A DNA stretch of 64,000 nucleotides. Origin: Salipaludibacillus aurantiacus. Lineage in GTDB: Bacteria; Bacillota; Bacilli; Bacillales; Salisediminibacteriaceae. The notes beneath the pieces were generated by a model. It searched no databases and was not told the origin of the DNA. It saw nothing but the letters and a program-made list of their open reading frames with translations. Below, piece after piece: positions 15,927 through 25,045 of this stretch. The position numbers and the translations under genes were made by a program. The stretch lies in NCBI RefSeq assembly GCF_900111295.1, contig NZ_FOGT01000018.1, positions 29,778-93,777 on the forward strand, given 5' to 3'. The stretch's first letter is position 1. The number at the start of each line of letters is the position of its first letter.

Positions 15927-16412
15927 ATGAGCGGAAAAGGGATTGATACAAAAGATTTTTTTATTGGTGGAGTTATCGGAGTAATAGTTGGTGCTTCCAC
16001 GGCAATTTTACTGGCTCCAAAATCGGGAAAAGAGTTAAGGCAGGACATTAATCATCAGGCCAGAGCAGCTAAAGATAAAACGTCTGACTGGACAAATCAG
16101 GCTGTAGAGAAAGGCAGTTCTATGGCGTCAACTGCTGCCAGAAGTGTATCGGATCAGTCAACGCACCTTATAGACAAAATGAGGCGGCTTTCTTTATCAG
16201 TCAGAAAAGATGTCGAACAATTAACTGAGTCTGCAGATTATTTAGCAGATGATCTTGAAGGAATCAGTGAAGATATAGCAGCTTCAGTAAAACAGGAAGT
16301 AGAAGACTTACAGCGTTCAGTGGAGCAGCTCGTTAAAGAAGTGGAAGAAAAAGAAAGATTAAAACAAAAAAACGAGGGCGTTCCAGAGGAGGAGAAGGAG
16401 GATATTCAGTGA
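15927..16412 (+). CDS. ytxH: General stress protein YtxH
   Basis: A 161-residue YtxH-family protein. A Gly-rich hydrophobic segment (residues 10-29, FFIGGVIGVIVGASTAILLA) is followed by the family signature PKSGKELR and a long amphipathic, helical, coiled-coil tail. The start follows GAGGGAGG. The stop overlaps the ytxJ start by 4 nt, consistent with translational coupling. Function unknown; induced by stress in relatives. Confidence 0.88.
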   Translation: MSGKGIDTKDFFIGGVIGVIVGASTAILLAPKSGKELRQDINHQARAAKDKTSDWTNQAVEKGSSMASTAARSVSDQSTHLIDKMRRLSLSVRKDVEQLTESADYLADDLEGISEDIAASVKQEVEDLQRSVEQLVKEVEEKERLKQKNEGVPEEEKEDIQ

Positions 16413-16741
16413 GCATCAAGAAGATTGAAAGCAAAGAAGAACTGCAGCAAGTACAAGGAGAAACAGAACGATTTTTTCTTTTAAAAAACAGTATTACTTG
16501 CCCTGTTAGCAGGGAAGCGTTGGAAGAAATGGAAAAGTATTCTGATTCCGACTCAGCTCTTCCTGTTTATTATTTAAATGTTCAGGAATTAAGGGAAGTG
16601 TCAAACGGAATAGCAGATGAGTATGGTATAAAGCACGAATCTCCCCAAGTATTTTTAATACAAAAAAATGATGTTGTATGGGATGCTTCCCATTGGAAAG
16701 TAACAAAGAAAAACGCTGAAAGGGCTGCAGAAGCTCTTTAA
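16409..16741 (+). CDS. ytxJ: Bacilliredoxin-like protein YtxJ
   Basis: A 110-residue thioredoxin-fold protein of the YtxJ family with a single candidate active cysteine in NSITCPVSRE. Members are proposed monothiol bacilliredoxins that remove bacillithiol from proteins. GTG start at 16409 after GAAGGAGGA; the GTGA overlaps the ytxH stop. Last gene of the operon, with a strong terminator immediately after. Confidence 0.88.
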   Translation: MSIKKIESKEELQQVQGETERFFLLKNSITCPVSREALEEMEKYSDSDSALPVYYLNVQELREVSNGIADEYGIKHESPQVFLIQKNDVVWDASHWKVTKKNAERAAEAL

Positions 16742-16748
16742 AAAACAG

Positions 16749-16782
16749 ACTGTGCCGGTACTAATCACCGGCACAGTTTTTT
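16749..16782 (+). terminator. Terminator of ytxGHJ
   Basis: Perfect 11-bp stem ACTGTGCCGGT (16749-16759) with 16767-16777, 7-nt loop, then six T. Confidence 0.95.
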
Positions 16783-17019
16783 AATACCTTGAATATTTTC
16801 CCCGATCAGCGCCATACTCCTGCTTTTGGTTACAATACTGATTGTAATCTCATTCGGCTTATTCACACCTTATCGTCAGGTCAAATAAATTACATAATAG
16901 GTTTACTAAATTTAGCCAGAATATGTTGGATTAAAAAAATTATATATTTTTTTTAAAGAGTCGTGCATACTGATATGAAGGCATATTGAGATGCTCACTT
17001 CCACTTTACCGCTTAAAAG

Positions 17020-17059
17020 CGTTTAAGAATTAAAGAAAAGGTGGTGACATTCTTAAACG
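17020..17059. promoter_or_regulatory. Candidate operator: 11-bp inverted repeat over the aroA -35
   Basis: CGTTTAAGAAT (17020-17030) and ATTCTTAAACG (17049-17059) are perfect inverted arms 18 nt apart; the right arm overlaps the last base of the -35 and the spacer. A third CTTAAA at 17012-17017 forms another inverted pair with the left arm. The arms lie upstream of the predicted start of transcription, so they should act as DNA. Confidence 0.6.
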
Positions 17060-17072
17060 TATCGTATATAAT
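17044..17072 (+). promoter_or_regulatory. SigA promoter of aroA
   Basis: GTGACA (17044-17049), 17-nt spacer, TATAAT (17067-17072), about 60 nt upstream of the aroA start codon. Confidence 0.8.
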
Positions 17073-17130
17073 AGTGGCTAAATCAAAAAAAGTCATATAA
17101 GACTTTGCTGCAAAGAGAGGAGTTTTCTTA

Positions 17131-18225
17131 ATGGGTAATGAACAATTAGAAGAGCTGAGAGGCCAGTTGGATAAAGTAAATGATCAGCTGGTAGAGTTAA
17201 TTAATGAACGGGCAAAGATTGCTCAGGAAATCGGTCGAGTGAAGAGTGCGCAGGGTCTTAACAGGTTTGACCCGGTACGAGAACGAAAGATGCTTGATTC
17301 AATTGAGGCAAATAATGAGGGACCTTTTGAAACATCCACCCTTCAGCATATTTTTAAAGAAATCTTTAAGGCGAGCCTGGAGCTTCAGGAAGACGATCAC
17401 AGGAAAGCATTGCTGGTTTCCCGTAAAAAGCATCCTGAAGATACAATCGTAACCATCCGCGGCGAAAAAGTCGGGAATGGAGAGCAAAAATTAATAGCAG
17501 GCCCTTGTTCTGTTGAAAGCTTTGAGCAGGTAGACGAAGTTGCGAAAGCTTTGAAAAAAGAAGGGATTAAGTTTTTAAGAGGCGGAGCATTCAAACCAAG
17601 AACGTCTCCTTATGACTTCCAGGGCCTTGGTGAAGAAGGATTGAAAATTCTTAAAGAAGTAGCAGATAAACATGACCTGGCTGTTATTAGTGAAATTGTC
17701 ACTCCGCACGATATTGAAAAAGCGGTGGATTACCTGGATGTCATTCAGATTGGTGCGAGAAACATGCAAAACTTTGAACTGCTGAAAGCTGCGGGAAGTG
17801 TAGATAAACCAATCTTATTAAAGCGCGGGCTTTCTGCCACAATTTCTGAGTTTATTAATGCTGCTGAGTATATCCATTCAAAAGGAAACGGAAATATTAT
17901 GCTGTGTGAAAGAGGAATCCGAACTTATGAAAAAGCAACCAGAAATACGCTTGATATTTCTGCTGTTCCGATCCTGAAACAGGAAACTCACTTGCCTGTC
18001 TTTGTAGACGTTACTCACTCGACAGGACGGCGGGATCTTCTTCTCCCAACCGCCAAAGCGGCGTTGGCAGTTGGGGCTGACGGGGTAATGACAGAGGTCC
18101 ACCCTGATCCGGCAGTAGCATTGTCTGATTCAGCCCAGCAAATGGACATTCCTCAATTCCATGAATTTATGGCACGCCTTGAAGAATCAGGTCTTTATAA
18201 GAAAAAGACAGCTGAAGTAAAATAA
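17131..18225 (+). CDS. aroA: Bifunctional chorismate mutase / DAHP synthase
   Basis: A 364-residue cytosolic enzyme for the first step of the shikimate pathway (PEP plus erythrose 4-phosphate to DAHP), fused to an N-terminal AroQ-type chorismate mutase (residues 1-90, [17 protein letters not shown]). The DAHP synthase part (about 100-358) has [31 protein letters not shown] and the metal-binding late blocks [11 protein letters not shown] and EVHPDP. This fusion is the Bacillus AroA form, where the mutase domain mediates feedback by chorismate and prephenate. AGAGAGGAG precedes the ATG. Confidence 0.96.
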   Translation: MGNEQLEELRGQLDKVNDQLVELINERAKIAQEIGRVKSAQGLNRFDPVRERKMLDSIEANNEGPFETSTLQHIFKEIFKASLELQEDDHRKALLVSRKKHPEDTIVTIRGEKVGNGEQKLIAGPCSVESFEQVDEVAKALKKEGIKFLRGGAFKPRTSPYDFQGLGEEGLKILKEVADKHDLAVISEIVTPHDIEKAVDYLDVIQIGARNMQNFELLKAAGSVDKPILLKRGLSATISEFINAAEYIHSKGNGNIMLCERGIRTYEKATRNTLDISAVPILKQETHLPVFVDVTHSTGRRDLLLPTAKAALAVGADGVMTEVHPDPAVALSDSAQQMDIPQFHEFMARLEESGLYKKKTAEVK

Positions 18226-18235
18226 AGATGCAACG

Positions 18236-18268
18236 AAAAAGCTCCTTTCATATCAAGGAGCTTTTTCC
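18236..18268 (+). terminator. Terminator of aroA
   Basis: Perfect 12-bp stem (18236-18247 with 18255-18266, core AGCTCCTT) with a terminal T run, 10 nt after the stop. Confidence 0.92.
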
Positions 18269-18337
18269 TGTTTTGAGATTAAGCAAGAATAGATAAAACG
18301 CTTTTGTGACACTCTATAGATAAGGGTGGGATACAGA

Positions 18338-18901
18338 ATGCGTTTAAGAAAAAGTTCAGCTTTTTTATTTGTATGTTTGCTATATTTGTTAAATGGATGC
18401 ACGTTAAGCAATTATAATATTAATACGCCAATTGAATATACAAAGTTTTCAAAGCCTCATTATACCTCAGAAGAAAAGGAAGATCTTGTAGCATTTATTT
18501 ATGAAGCAGAGGCACATATACAAAAGCCGGTCAAAGATGCCGTGCTGAATGGAGACGGTGTTCCAGTGTTTCCGGCTGAATTTAAGACAAAAAACGATTT
18601 GTTTGAATACTTCCAGGCTGTTCTGTCAATTGAACTCGCTGATACGATGGCCCGGAAATTGTCAGATTTAAGCTTAAGTAAAGATGGAGAATATTTAGCT
18701 GCCGTCATTGACGCAAAGTATCCAACAATTGAGGATGCAACAGAAAATACAATCGCTCTTATCCAGCACACTACTGTCCATTCTGTAGTGGAAATGGAAA
18801 TTATGGAAGGAAAAATACCATACAGGCTGCAATACACTATTATGAAAAACCGTTTTGGGGAACATAAAAAAATAGTTCAGAAAACATATGTTGAATATTA
18901 A
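18338..18901 (+). CDS. Hypothetical lipoprotein
   Basis: A 187-residue protein, unrecognised beyond its export signal: basic MRLRK, hydrophobic core and a lipobox LNGC with the lipidated Cys21. The mature part is acidic and helical, with no repeated motif. ATG 18338 is 9 nt after AAGGGTGGG; a GTG at 18326 lies inside that site. Expected on the outer face of the membrane. Monocistronic between aroA and ccpA. Confidence 0.75.
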   Translation: MRLRKSSAFLFVCLLYLLNGCTLSNYNINTPIEYTKFSKPHYTSEEKEDLVAFIYEAEAHIQKPVKDAVLNGDGVPVFPAEFKTKNDLFEYFQAVLSIELADTMARKLSDLSLSKDGEYLAAVIDAKYPTIEDATENTIALIQHTTVHSVVEMEIMEGKIPYRLQYTIMKNRFGEHKKIVQKTYVEY

Positions 18902-18970
18902 CTTTTAATGGAAAAAAAGCAGGATGTTTAAATGCAAAGCAGTAAGAAATTTATAAAGAATTCTTAACTT

Positions 18971-18999
18971 TTGGCGGGGACGTGACGATATTATATAAG
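18971..18999 (+). promoter_or_regulatory. Probable ccpA promoter
   Basis: TTGGCG (18971-18976), 17-nt spacer, TATAAG (18994-18999). A second possible pair, TTGCGC-17-TATTAT, follows at 19003-19031. Confidence 0.5.
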
Positions 19000-19092
19000 A
19001 ATTTGCGCGCCTCCTGAAAGTGTCGTATTATAGCAGTACATTATGAAAGTATGAAAACCATATCATGTATGATATATAAGGAGGAGCAACAG

Positions 19093-20106
19093 ATGAATAT
19101 AACTATTTATGATGTAGCAAGAGAAGCAGGAGTGTCTATGGCAACAGTTTCCCGTGTGGTGAACGGCAATCCTAACGTCAAACCGACCACAAGAAAGAAA
19201 GTACTTGAGGCAATTGAACGGCTCGGATACAGACCAAACGCTGTGGCAAGAGGTTTGGCAAGTAAACGTACAACTACAGTAGGTGTCATTATTCCTGATA
19301 TTTCGAGCACGTTCTTTTCGGAGCTCGCCAGAGGAATTGAAGATATTGCGACAATGTATAAATACAATATTATCTTATGTAACTCTGACCAGAATAAAGA
19401 GAAAGAAATTCATTTAATTAACACGCTTTTAGAAAAACAGGTAGATGGTATTGTCTTTATGGGCGGAGAGATTACTAAGGAACACGAAGAAACGTTCAAG
19501 AATTCCCCGGTACCTATTGTTCTGTCGGCAACTATTGATGATCAGAAAGAGTTCCCTTCAGTTAATATTGACTATAAACAGGCAGCTTATGATGCGGTAG
19601 CCGCATTAACAGGGCAGGGGCATAAAAAAATAGCGATGCTCTCAGGAACACTGGAAGATCCTATTAACGGGTATATGAAATTCGCCGGATACAAAAAAGC
19701 ACTCCAGGATGCTGGTCTCGATTTGAATGAAGATCTTGTAATCATTGGAGATTATACTTATGACTCAGGTCTGGAAGCTATGGAATCACTTCTTAAACTG
19801 GACGAAAGACCGACAGCTATTTTTGCATCTACCGACGAAATGGCCCTTGGAGTCATTCACGGAGCCCAGGATGCAGGGTTCAAGGTCCCGGACGATTTTG
19901 AAATTATCGGATTTGACAACACCAGACTTGCAACAATGGTACGGCCGACTTTAACGACAGTTGTGCAGCCTATGTATGATATCGGGGCTGTCTCTATGCG
20001 TTTATTAACAAAATATATGAACGAAGAAGAGGTGACAGATAAAGTAGTCCTGCTGCCGCACAGAGTGGAATATCGTCAATCCACGTCTTTTGGTGAAGCA
20101 GACTGA
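19093..20106 (+). CDS. ccpA: Catabolite control protein A
   Basis: A 337-residue LacI/GalR-family regulator of carbon catabolite control. The N-terminal helix-turn-helix ([20 protein letters not shown]) and hinge helix ([11 protein letters not shown]) are typical, as are the family blocks [14 protein letters not shown] and [20 protein letters not shown]. With HPr-Ser46-P it binds cre sites; one cre-like site is seen upstream of lctP in this window. ATG 19093 follows AAGGAGGAG; the ORF upstream to 19051 lacks a ribosome site. It precedes motPS, as in B. subtilis. Confidence 0.96.
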   Translation: MNITIYDVAREAGVSMATVSRVVNGNPNVKPTTRKKVLEAIERLGYRPNAVARGLASKRTTTVGVIIPDISSTFFSELARGIEDIATMYKYNIILCNSDQNKEKEIHLINTLLEKQVDGIVFMGGEITKEHEETFKNSPVPIVLSATIDDQKEFPSVNIDYKQAAYDAVAALTGQGHKKIAMLSGTLEDPINGYMKFAGYKKALQDAGLDLNEDLVIIGDYTYDSGLEAMESLLKLDERPTAIFASTDEMALGVIHGAQDAGFKVPDDFEIIGFDNTRLATMVRPTLTTVVQPMYDIGAVSMRLLTKYMNEEEVTDKVVLLPHRVEYRQSTSFGEAD

Positions 20107-20226
20107 GCTGTTATATCCTTTTCAGGGCTTTCCGTCCTTTTTTAATGGCGGGGCCTTTCCTTAATTGGAGCGTTCTCTATATAGAAATAAAGTGTATGAG
20201 AAATGTGCAGCGTTAGGGAGAGGGTT

Positions 20227-21039
20227 ATGAAAAAAATCGACTTATTAACACCAATAGGAATATTTATAGGGTTAACGGCTCTTTTGGCAGCTATTTATAC
20301 AAATGCAGCAGGGTCAGGTGAACTGACGGATTTTATTCAGGTTGCTTCCATGTTCATTGTTTTAGGAGGCCTGACTGCGGCGATGCTCATTAACTTTTCT
20401 ATATCAAATTTACGGGTTCTCCCTAAAGTCATCAAGGAAACGTTTCAAACGAAAGATCTTAATTTACAAGAATTAATTGATACGTTTGTAAGTCTTTCTT
20501 CCAGAGCGAGAAGAGAAGGTCTCCTTGCGCTGGAAGCCGGGTTGGAAGATGTAGAGGATCCTTTTATTAAAAAAGGAGTTCTGCTGGCAGTAGACGGCAT
20601 AGAACCGGATATTATAAAAGATATTATGATGGCAGAAGTGGTAGCTATGGAGGAAAGGCACCGGAAAGGCCGGTATATTCTAGAGAAAGCAGGAGAGTAT
20701 GCTCCGGCCTGGGGGATGATCGGAACGCTGGTGGGACTCGTGCTGATGCTGCAAAATTTAAATGACCCTGCCACCTTGGGTCCTAATATGGCTATAGCTT
20801 TATTAACGACCTTATACGGAACGCTGTTAGCCAACCTTGTATTTAATCCTATGGCAAATAAATTGGCTTTAAGCACGGAGGAAGAAGTTTTTGTTAAACA
20901 AATTGTAGTAGAAGGTGTCATAGGAGTACAATCCGGTCAGAACCCAAAAATATTAGAGGAAAAGTTAAGTGCCTTCCTTCCTAATCATGTAAAAACAGAG
21001 GAGGAGGAAGTGCTGGAGGAGAAGGTTGTGAATGGATAG
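20227..21039 (+). CDS. motP: Flagellar stator subunit MotP (Na+ type)
   Basis: A 270-residue MotA/PomA-family membrane protein. Hydrophobic helices at about 8-26, 35-56, 155-175 and 185-207 surround a large cytoplasmic loop; the loop after helix 2 holds RARREGLLALE, and EYAPAWGMIGTLVGL carries the conserved prolines of helix 3. ATG 20227 follows AGGGAGAGGG. It overlaps motS by 8 nt. Placement after ccpA with motS is the MotPS signature, a sodium-driven stator pair in Bacillus; ion choice is inferred from that homology. Confidence 0.92.
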   Translation: MKKIDLLTPIGIFIGLTALLAAIYTNAAGSGELTDFIQVASMFIVLGGLTAAMLINFSISNLRVLPKVIKETFQTKDLNLQELIDTFVSLSSRARREGLLALEAGLEDVEDPFIKKGVLLAVDGIEPDIIKDIMMAEVVAMEERHRKGRYILEKAGEYAPAWGMIGTLVGLVLMLQNLNDPATLGPNMAIALLTTLYGTLLANLVFNPMANKLALSTEEEVFVKQIVVEGVIGVQSGQNPKILEEKLSAFLPNHVKTEEEEVLEEKVVNG

Positions 21040-21805
21040 ACGGAGGAACACTCAACAGGACAAAGGGGCTCCTAAATGGATGGTCACATTCTCCGATATG
21101 ATGACACTTATTCTCGTTTTCTTTATCCTTTTATTTTCCATGTCGGTAGTCGACGCAAATAAATTCCGTGCCATTGCTGATTCTTTTCAGGACAGAGCTG
21201 TTTTCGATTTTTACCCCTCTCTCATACCTTTTGAAAATCCCGCTGAGGACCGGGACGTAAAAATTGATCCTTATGAAGAAGAAGGTGAATCCTCTGATTC
21301 TTCAACTGAATTAGACGGAGAGGAAATGAATGAACAGCTGGATCTTTTGCTTGAAGAGGTTGAAGACTACCTGGAGACAAATGATTTGCAACATGAAATA
21401 ACGGTTTCCCGGGATGACAGGGGAGTCGTGCTCGTGTTACAGGAGCAAGCACTGTTTAAGACGGCGAGAGCTGATATTATTAAGGATGCCGAGCCTTTTC
21501 TGGAGAAAGTAGGAACTTTGCTCAATGGAATTCCCAATATGGTAAAAGTTGAAGGCCATACTGACAGCCGTCCCATTAATACTGTCCAATACCCTTCAAA
21601 TTGGGAATTATCAGGAGCAAGAGCGAGTAGTGTGATAAGATTTCTAATATCGGATAAAGAGTTGGAGCCTCGCAGGTTTCTTGCAGTAGGGTATGGGGAT
21701 ACACGGCCGGTAGCTCCTAACACGAGCGCCGATAATCTTCAGAAAAACCGGCGGGTTGTTATAGTTATTTCAGATCCGGCATACGAAAATAGTGAGTTAT
21801 ATTAA
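21032..21805 (+). CDS. motS: Flagellar stator subunit MotS
   Basis: A 257-residue MotB-family protein. A single transmembrane helix (about 19-41) bears the ion-binding Asp22 in TFSDMMTLILVFF. An acidic linker (75-105) leads to the OmpA-like peptidoglycan-binding domain (about 120-250) with VEGHTDSRPI, SNWELSGARA and NRRVVIVI. Together with MotP it forms the torque-generating channel anchored to the wall. Start overlaps motP; GGAGGAGAAGG upstream is the ribosome site. Confidence 0.92.
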   Translation: MDRRRNTQQDKGAPKWMVTFSDMMTLILVFFILLFSMSVVDANKFRAIADSFQDRAVFDFYPSLIPFENPAEDRDVKIDPYEEEGESSDSSTELDGEEMNEQLDLLLEEVEDYLETNDLQHEITVSRDDRGVVLVLQEQALFKTARADIIKDAEPFLEKVGTLLNGIPNMVKVEGHTDSRPINTVQYPSNWELSGARASSVIRFLISDKELEPRRFLAVGYGDTRPVAPNTSADNLQKNRRVVIVISDPAYENSELY

Positions 21806-21807
21806 TT

Positions 21808-21834
21808 AATCCGGGTTTAACACCGGATTTTTTA
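21808..21834 (+). terminator. Terminator of motPS
   Basis: Stem AATCCGG (21808-21814) with CCGGATT (21823-21829), then T6. Confidence 0.85.
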
Positions 21835-21933
21835 TATTTTAGCTTAGTTAAAGGTGAGTGCTGACTTTTTAATTCTCTTACTCTGGAACAAGTGCGGGCA
21901 GTCAATGCAAAAAGAGCTTACTTAATCAGTGGG

Positions 21934-22170
21934 TTCACTCCCGGCGAAGGCTTACACCACAGGCATAAGTGCACCATAGGTCATTAGGAGCTTCAGCTAA
22001 GCCCTTCACGTCCTGTGAAAACGCCGAAGTCACCACATCCGTGTGGAAGTTCGCTGTGTTTCCTTTATCTGAGGGCTTGTCTTCAACTAACTTTCCCGAT
22101 GGACTGCTTCGGGAAAGTGGATTTCAAACAGTGCCGATCCTCCCGGTCTCCTCGCCTTCTTTCACCGGAA
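21934..22170. repeat. Mosaic intergenic repeat, copy C
   Basis: Begins TTCACTCCCGGCGAAGGC, continues with a module shared with D2 (ACCACAGGCATAAGTGCA to CCTGTGAAAAC and CGAAGTCACC), then the GAGGGCTTGTCTTCAACTAAC module shared with B and D1 with a degenerate form of the palindrome, and ends CTCGCCTTCTTTCACCGG. No credible gene. It lies between motS and mtnN. Confidence 0.78.
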
Positions 22171-22284
22171 GTGTATGTTTTCATCAGCTTGATGCAAGCT
22201 GTATTTTTAAGCATGGTATTTCGCAAATTTATGAAAACCCGCAATGAATTTTAATAAAGCCATTTAAAAAAGGAGTGGTTATTA

Positions 22285-22998
22285 ATGGCGATAGGAATTA
22301 TAGGAGCCATGGACGAAGAAATAGATTACTTTCAGGAGTACATTGAAAAATCCGTTAAAGTTGAAAAGGGTCATCAGACGTTCTATAAAGGAAACTGGAA
22401 CGGGGAAGAAACTGTCCTTGTAAAAAGCGGTGTAGGTAAAGTAAATGCGGCTATGGCGGCTCAAAAAATGATCGATCTATTTGACGTTACAAAAATTATT
22501 TTTACCGGGGTGGCCGGAGCTGCGAATCCCAGCCTTAACGTAGGGGATATACTGATTTCTGTTTCTTGCCAGCAGCACGATATTGACGCTTCTCCTCTTG
22601 GTTTTAAGAAAGGAACTATACCTATGTTTAACGGACCGTCTGATTTTAAGGCAGATCCTGTTCTTGTAGATACAGCTTACAACTCAGCCCAGAAAACAGC
22701 CGGCCAACAGAAAGTATTAAAAGGGAAAGTAGTAAGCGGTGACCAGTTCATAGCCGATAAGGAAAAGATTAGAGAACTTCGCGAGCTGTTCAATGCTGAC
22801 TGTGTGGAAATGGAAGGCGCCGCAGTTGCCCAGGCAGCCTGTTTTAACAACATTCCGTATGTCGTTATCCGCTCGATTTCAGATAAAGCCAATGGGGAAG
22901 CCAACAGAAGTTTTCAGGATTTCATGAAAACAGCCGCGGATAATTCGGCAAAAATTGTTGCTGATATGATGAAAAGCATAAAAAACGAGGAAAATTAA
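22285..22998 (+). CDS. mtnN: 5'-methylthioadenosine/S-adenosylhomocysteine nucleosidase
   Basis: A 237-residue cytosolic nucleosidase that cleaves adenine from MTA and SAH in methionine salvage and the activated methyl cycle. Catalytic signatures are present: Glu12 in GAMDEE, the VEMEGAA block (ribose-binding Glu) and the catalytic Asp in SISDKANG. Length is as expected. ATG follows AAAGGAG. A terminator hairpin overlaps the stop codon. Monocistronic. Confidence 0.95.
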   Translation: MAIGIIGAMDEEIDYFQEYIEKSVKVEKGHQTFYKGNWNGEETVLVKSGVGKVNAAMAAQKMIDLFDVTKIIFTGVAGAANPSLNVGDILISVSCQQHDIDASPLGFKKGTIPMFNGPSDFKADPVLVDTAYNSAQKTAGQQKVLKGKVVSGDQFIADKEKIRELRELFNADCVEMEGAAVAQAACFNNIPYVVIRSISDKANGEANRSFQDFMKTAADNSAKIVADMMKSIKNEEN

Positions 22999-23011
22999 TC
23001 CTCGTTTTTTG
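22981..23011 (+). terminator. Terminator of mtnN
   Basis: Eleven-bp stem (22981-22991 with 22999-23009, core CGAGGA/TCCTCG) that includes the stop codon in its loop, then T6. Confidence 0.92.
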
Positions 23012-23208
23012 CTGCTGTTGATTTGTTAACTTTTTTGTTGATTTCTAGCTTCATGCCGTGGGCGGTTCGGAGCCTCTTCAGTACAAAAAACCTGTGGAGG
23101 CCTTTTTAATTTCCAGATCTTTTACGAGAAAAGTGATCGCTCGCTCTGAAAAATAAAACGGCAATTTGAAGCTTTTTATAAACAAAGCTGGCAGAAGGTA
23201 ATGCAAGA

Positions 23209-24384
23209 CTAAGATTTAACTTTTTTCTGATGGTCGTAAATTGGCTTTAATGCTTTTAATAACGTTCGTTCATTCTTTTTTTCAATTTCTTTTTTGCGTG
23301 GAATCATCGGATACAGTCCTTTTGGATCATACCATTCAGGCGGAAGCTGAACAGGAGCTTCTTCCTGCCAGTTATCCAGCCATACTTTAGGAATAGATTG
23401 TTTAAGAGCTTCCTTCTGTTCTGACATTTCAAGCCAAATTAAAGACCATGCTCTTGGGACAACTCTCCAGATGTCGTAGCCGCCTCCACCGACTGCTATC
23501 CATTTCCCGTCGCAGAATTCGTGAGCCAGTTCATGAGCTAATTTAGGAATTTCATGAAAAATATTAATCGTTCCGCAAAGGTGGGTAAGTGGATCGTAGT
23601 AATGGGCATCAGCCCCATTCTGGGTTAAGATGATATCCGGCTTAAAGTATTCAGTCACTTCCCTCATAGCTGCTTTGTAAGCCACCAGCCATGACTCGTC
23701 TTCAGTAAATGCTTCAAACGGAATATTAAAAGAATAACCATAGCCGTCTCCGTGTCCTCTTTCGTTAACATGGCCTGTGCCTGGAAAGAGAAAACGTCCG
23801 CTTTCATGAAAAGAGAGCGTACAAACATCCGGGTCGTTGTAGAAAGCCCACTGGACCCCATCCCCGTGATGAGCGTCTGTATCTACATACAGTACGCGGG
23901 CATCATATTTTTTACGTATATATTCAATAGCAATTGAACTGTCATTATATATACAGAAACCTGAGGCTTTTCCTCTGAAACCGTGGTGGAGTCCGCCGCC
24001 CAGGTTTAAAGCATGCTTGTAACCGTTATCAAAAACATAATCCACTGCTGCAAGCGTTCCTCCTACAAGCCATGCGGCCGCATCATGCATATGAGGAAAG
24101 ACCGGGGTATCTTCTGTTCCTATACCGAAGGTGGTCCGGTAAGACGAACGGCTTTGTCCCTCCGCTGCACCTATAACTGCTTGCACATAGTCTTCATCAT
24201 GAATCAGCAATAGCTCGTCAATGGTCGCTTTTCTGGCAGGCAATATAGTTTCAGGGGATAGCGCGCCAAGTTTCATCAGTAAGTCGTTTGTTATTGATAA
24301 ACGATGCTGGTTGAAAGGGTGCTCATTATGAAATTTATATTGAAGTTGCTCGGGTGAAAAGATATATGCTGCTTCCTGACTCAT
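23209..24384 (-). CDS. acuC: Acetoin utilization deacetylase AcuC
   Basis: A 391-residue member of the histone-deacetylase/arginase fold family. The catalytic His pair is in GGGLHHGF; zinc ligands are in YVDTDAHHGDG and NGADAHYYDP; the Tyr block is GGGGYDIWR. In B. subtilis AcuC removes the acetyl group from acetyl-CoA synthetase, reversing AcuA. The start overlaps the acuB stop by 4 nt. It is the last gene of a leftward acuABC operon. Confidence 0.95.
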   Translation of the reverse strand: MSQEAAYIFSPEQLQYKFHNEHPFNQHRLSITNDLLMKLGALSPETILPARKATIDELLLIHDEDYVQAVIGAAEGQSRSSYRTTFGIGTEDTPVFPHMHDAAAWLVGGTLAAVDYVFDNGYKHALNLGGGLHHGFRGKASGFCIYNDSSIAIEYIRKKYDARVLYVDTDAHHGDGVQWAFYNDPDVCTLSFHESGRFLFPGTGHVNERGHGDGYGYSFNIPFEAFTEDESWLVAYKAAMREVTEYFKPDIILTQNGADAHYYDPLTHLCGTINIFHEIPKLAHELAHEFCDGKWIAVGGGGYDIWRVVPRAWSLIWLEMSEQKEALKQSIPKVWLDNWQEEAPVQLPPEWYDPKGLYPMIPRKKEIEKKNERTLLKALKPIYDHQKKVKS

Positions 24385-25031
24385 GGTTTCATCTCCAACT
24401 CTGTAGGCCAGATAATCTTATAATTTGCTTCTTTCAATGATTTTAATAAGGGGCGCATATCCATACACTGGACACGAAAAACAAGAATTTTTTTAGTGTT
24501 ATCACTAAAAGACTGGTATACCAGAACACTTTGAATATTAATTTGGTGATCCTTTATAATGTTAGAGACCTCAGATAACTGTCCGCTTTCATTCGGCACC
24601 TCAATTTCAAGACGTGAAGTTGGCATAGCGGCTCCGGTCAACCTTACAAGGGTATGGAGCAAATCGGTTTCTGTAATTATTCCTGCAAGGACGCCGTCCT
24701 CTTCAACAGGGAGGCAGCTGATCTGATTTTCAGTCATCGTATTGGCTGACTCTTCGACAAAATCAAGCGGAAGAGCAGTTATGACATTTTCTATCATAAC
24801 CTTGGAAACAGGAAGGTTAATAAACTCTTTATGCTTCTCATCAAAAATTGAGGGAGCAGCGTCCCTTAAATCCCTGTCTGACACAATACCTAATATTTCA
24901 TTTTGTTTATTAACGATTGGCAAATGCCTTATTTTATGTGTTTTCATTAAATCGAGCGCTTCCGACACAGGCATATTCCGTTGTGCAACTATAATATCTT
25001 TTTTCATAATATCCCTTACGTTCACTGACAT
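24381..25031 (-). CDS. acuB: CBS/ACT protein AcuB
   Basis: A 216-residue protein with two CBS domains (residues 5-60 and 75-130) and a C-terminal ACT domain (about 140-215). CBS motifs include the GIVSDRDL and GIITETDLL strands. AcuB belongs to the acetyl-CoA synthetase control operon; its exact role, probably adenylate sensing, is not established. AGGAAGGGG precedes the start. It is 14 nt from acuA and overlaps acuC. Confidence 0.92.
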   Translation of the reverse strand: MSVNVRDIMKKDIIVAQRNMPVSEALDLMKTHKIRHLPIVNKQNEILGIVSDRDLRDAAPSIFDEKHKEFINLPVSKVMIENVITALPLDFVEESANTMTENQISCLPVEEDGVLAGIITETDLLHTLVRLTGAAMPTSRLEIEVPNESGQLSEVSNIIKDHQINIQSVLVYQSFSDNTKKILVFRVQCMDMRPLLKSLKEANYKIIWPTELEMKP

Positions 25032-25045
25032 ACCCCTTCCTGTTC

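Larger units (their letters stand above)
16783..17130. other. aroA upstream region
   Basis: About 350 bp without a gene. The distal two thirds are AT-rich with no structure I can support; the proximal part holds the aroA promoter and the inverted repeats described separately. Confidence 0.6.

Noticed and set aside
21969..22254. Two overlapping ORFs within repeat C
   Set aside because: Same module sequence, no ribosome site, no conservation of frame with copy D.
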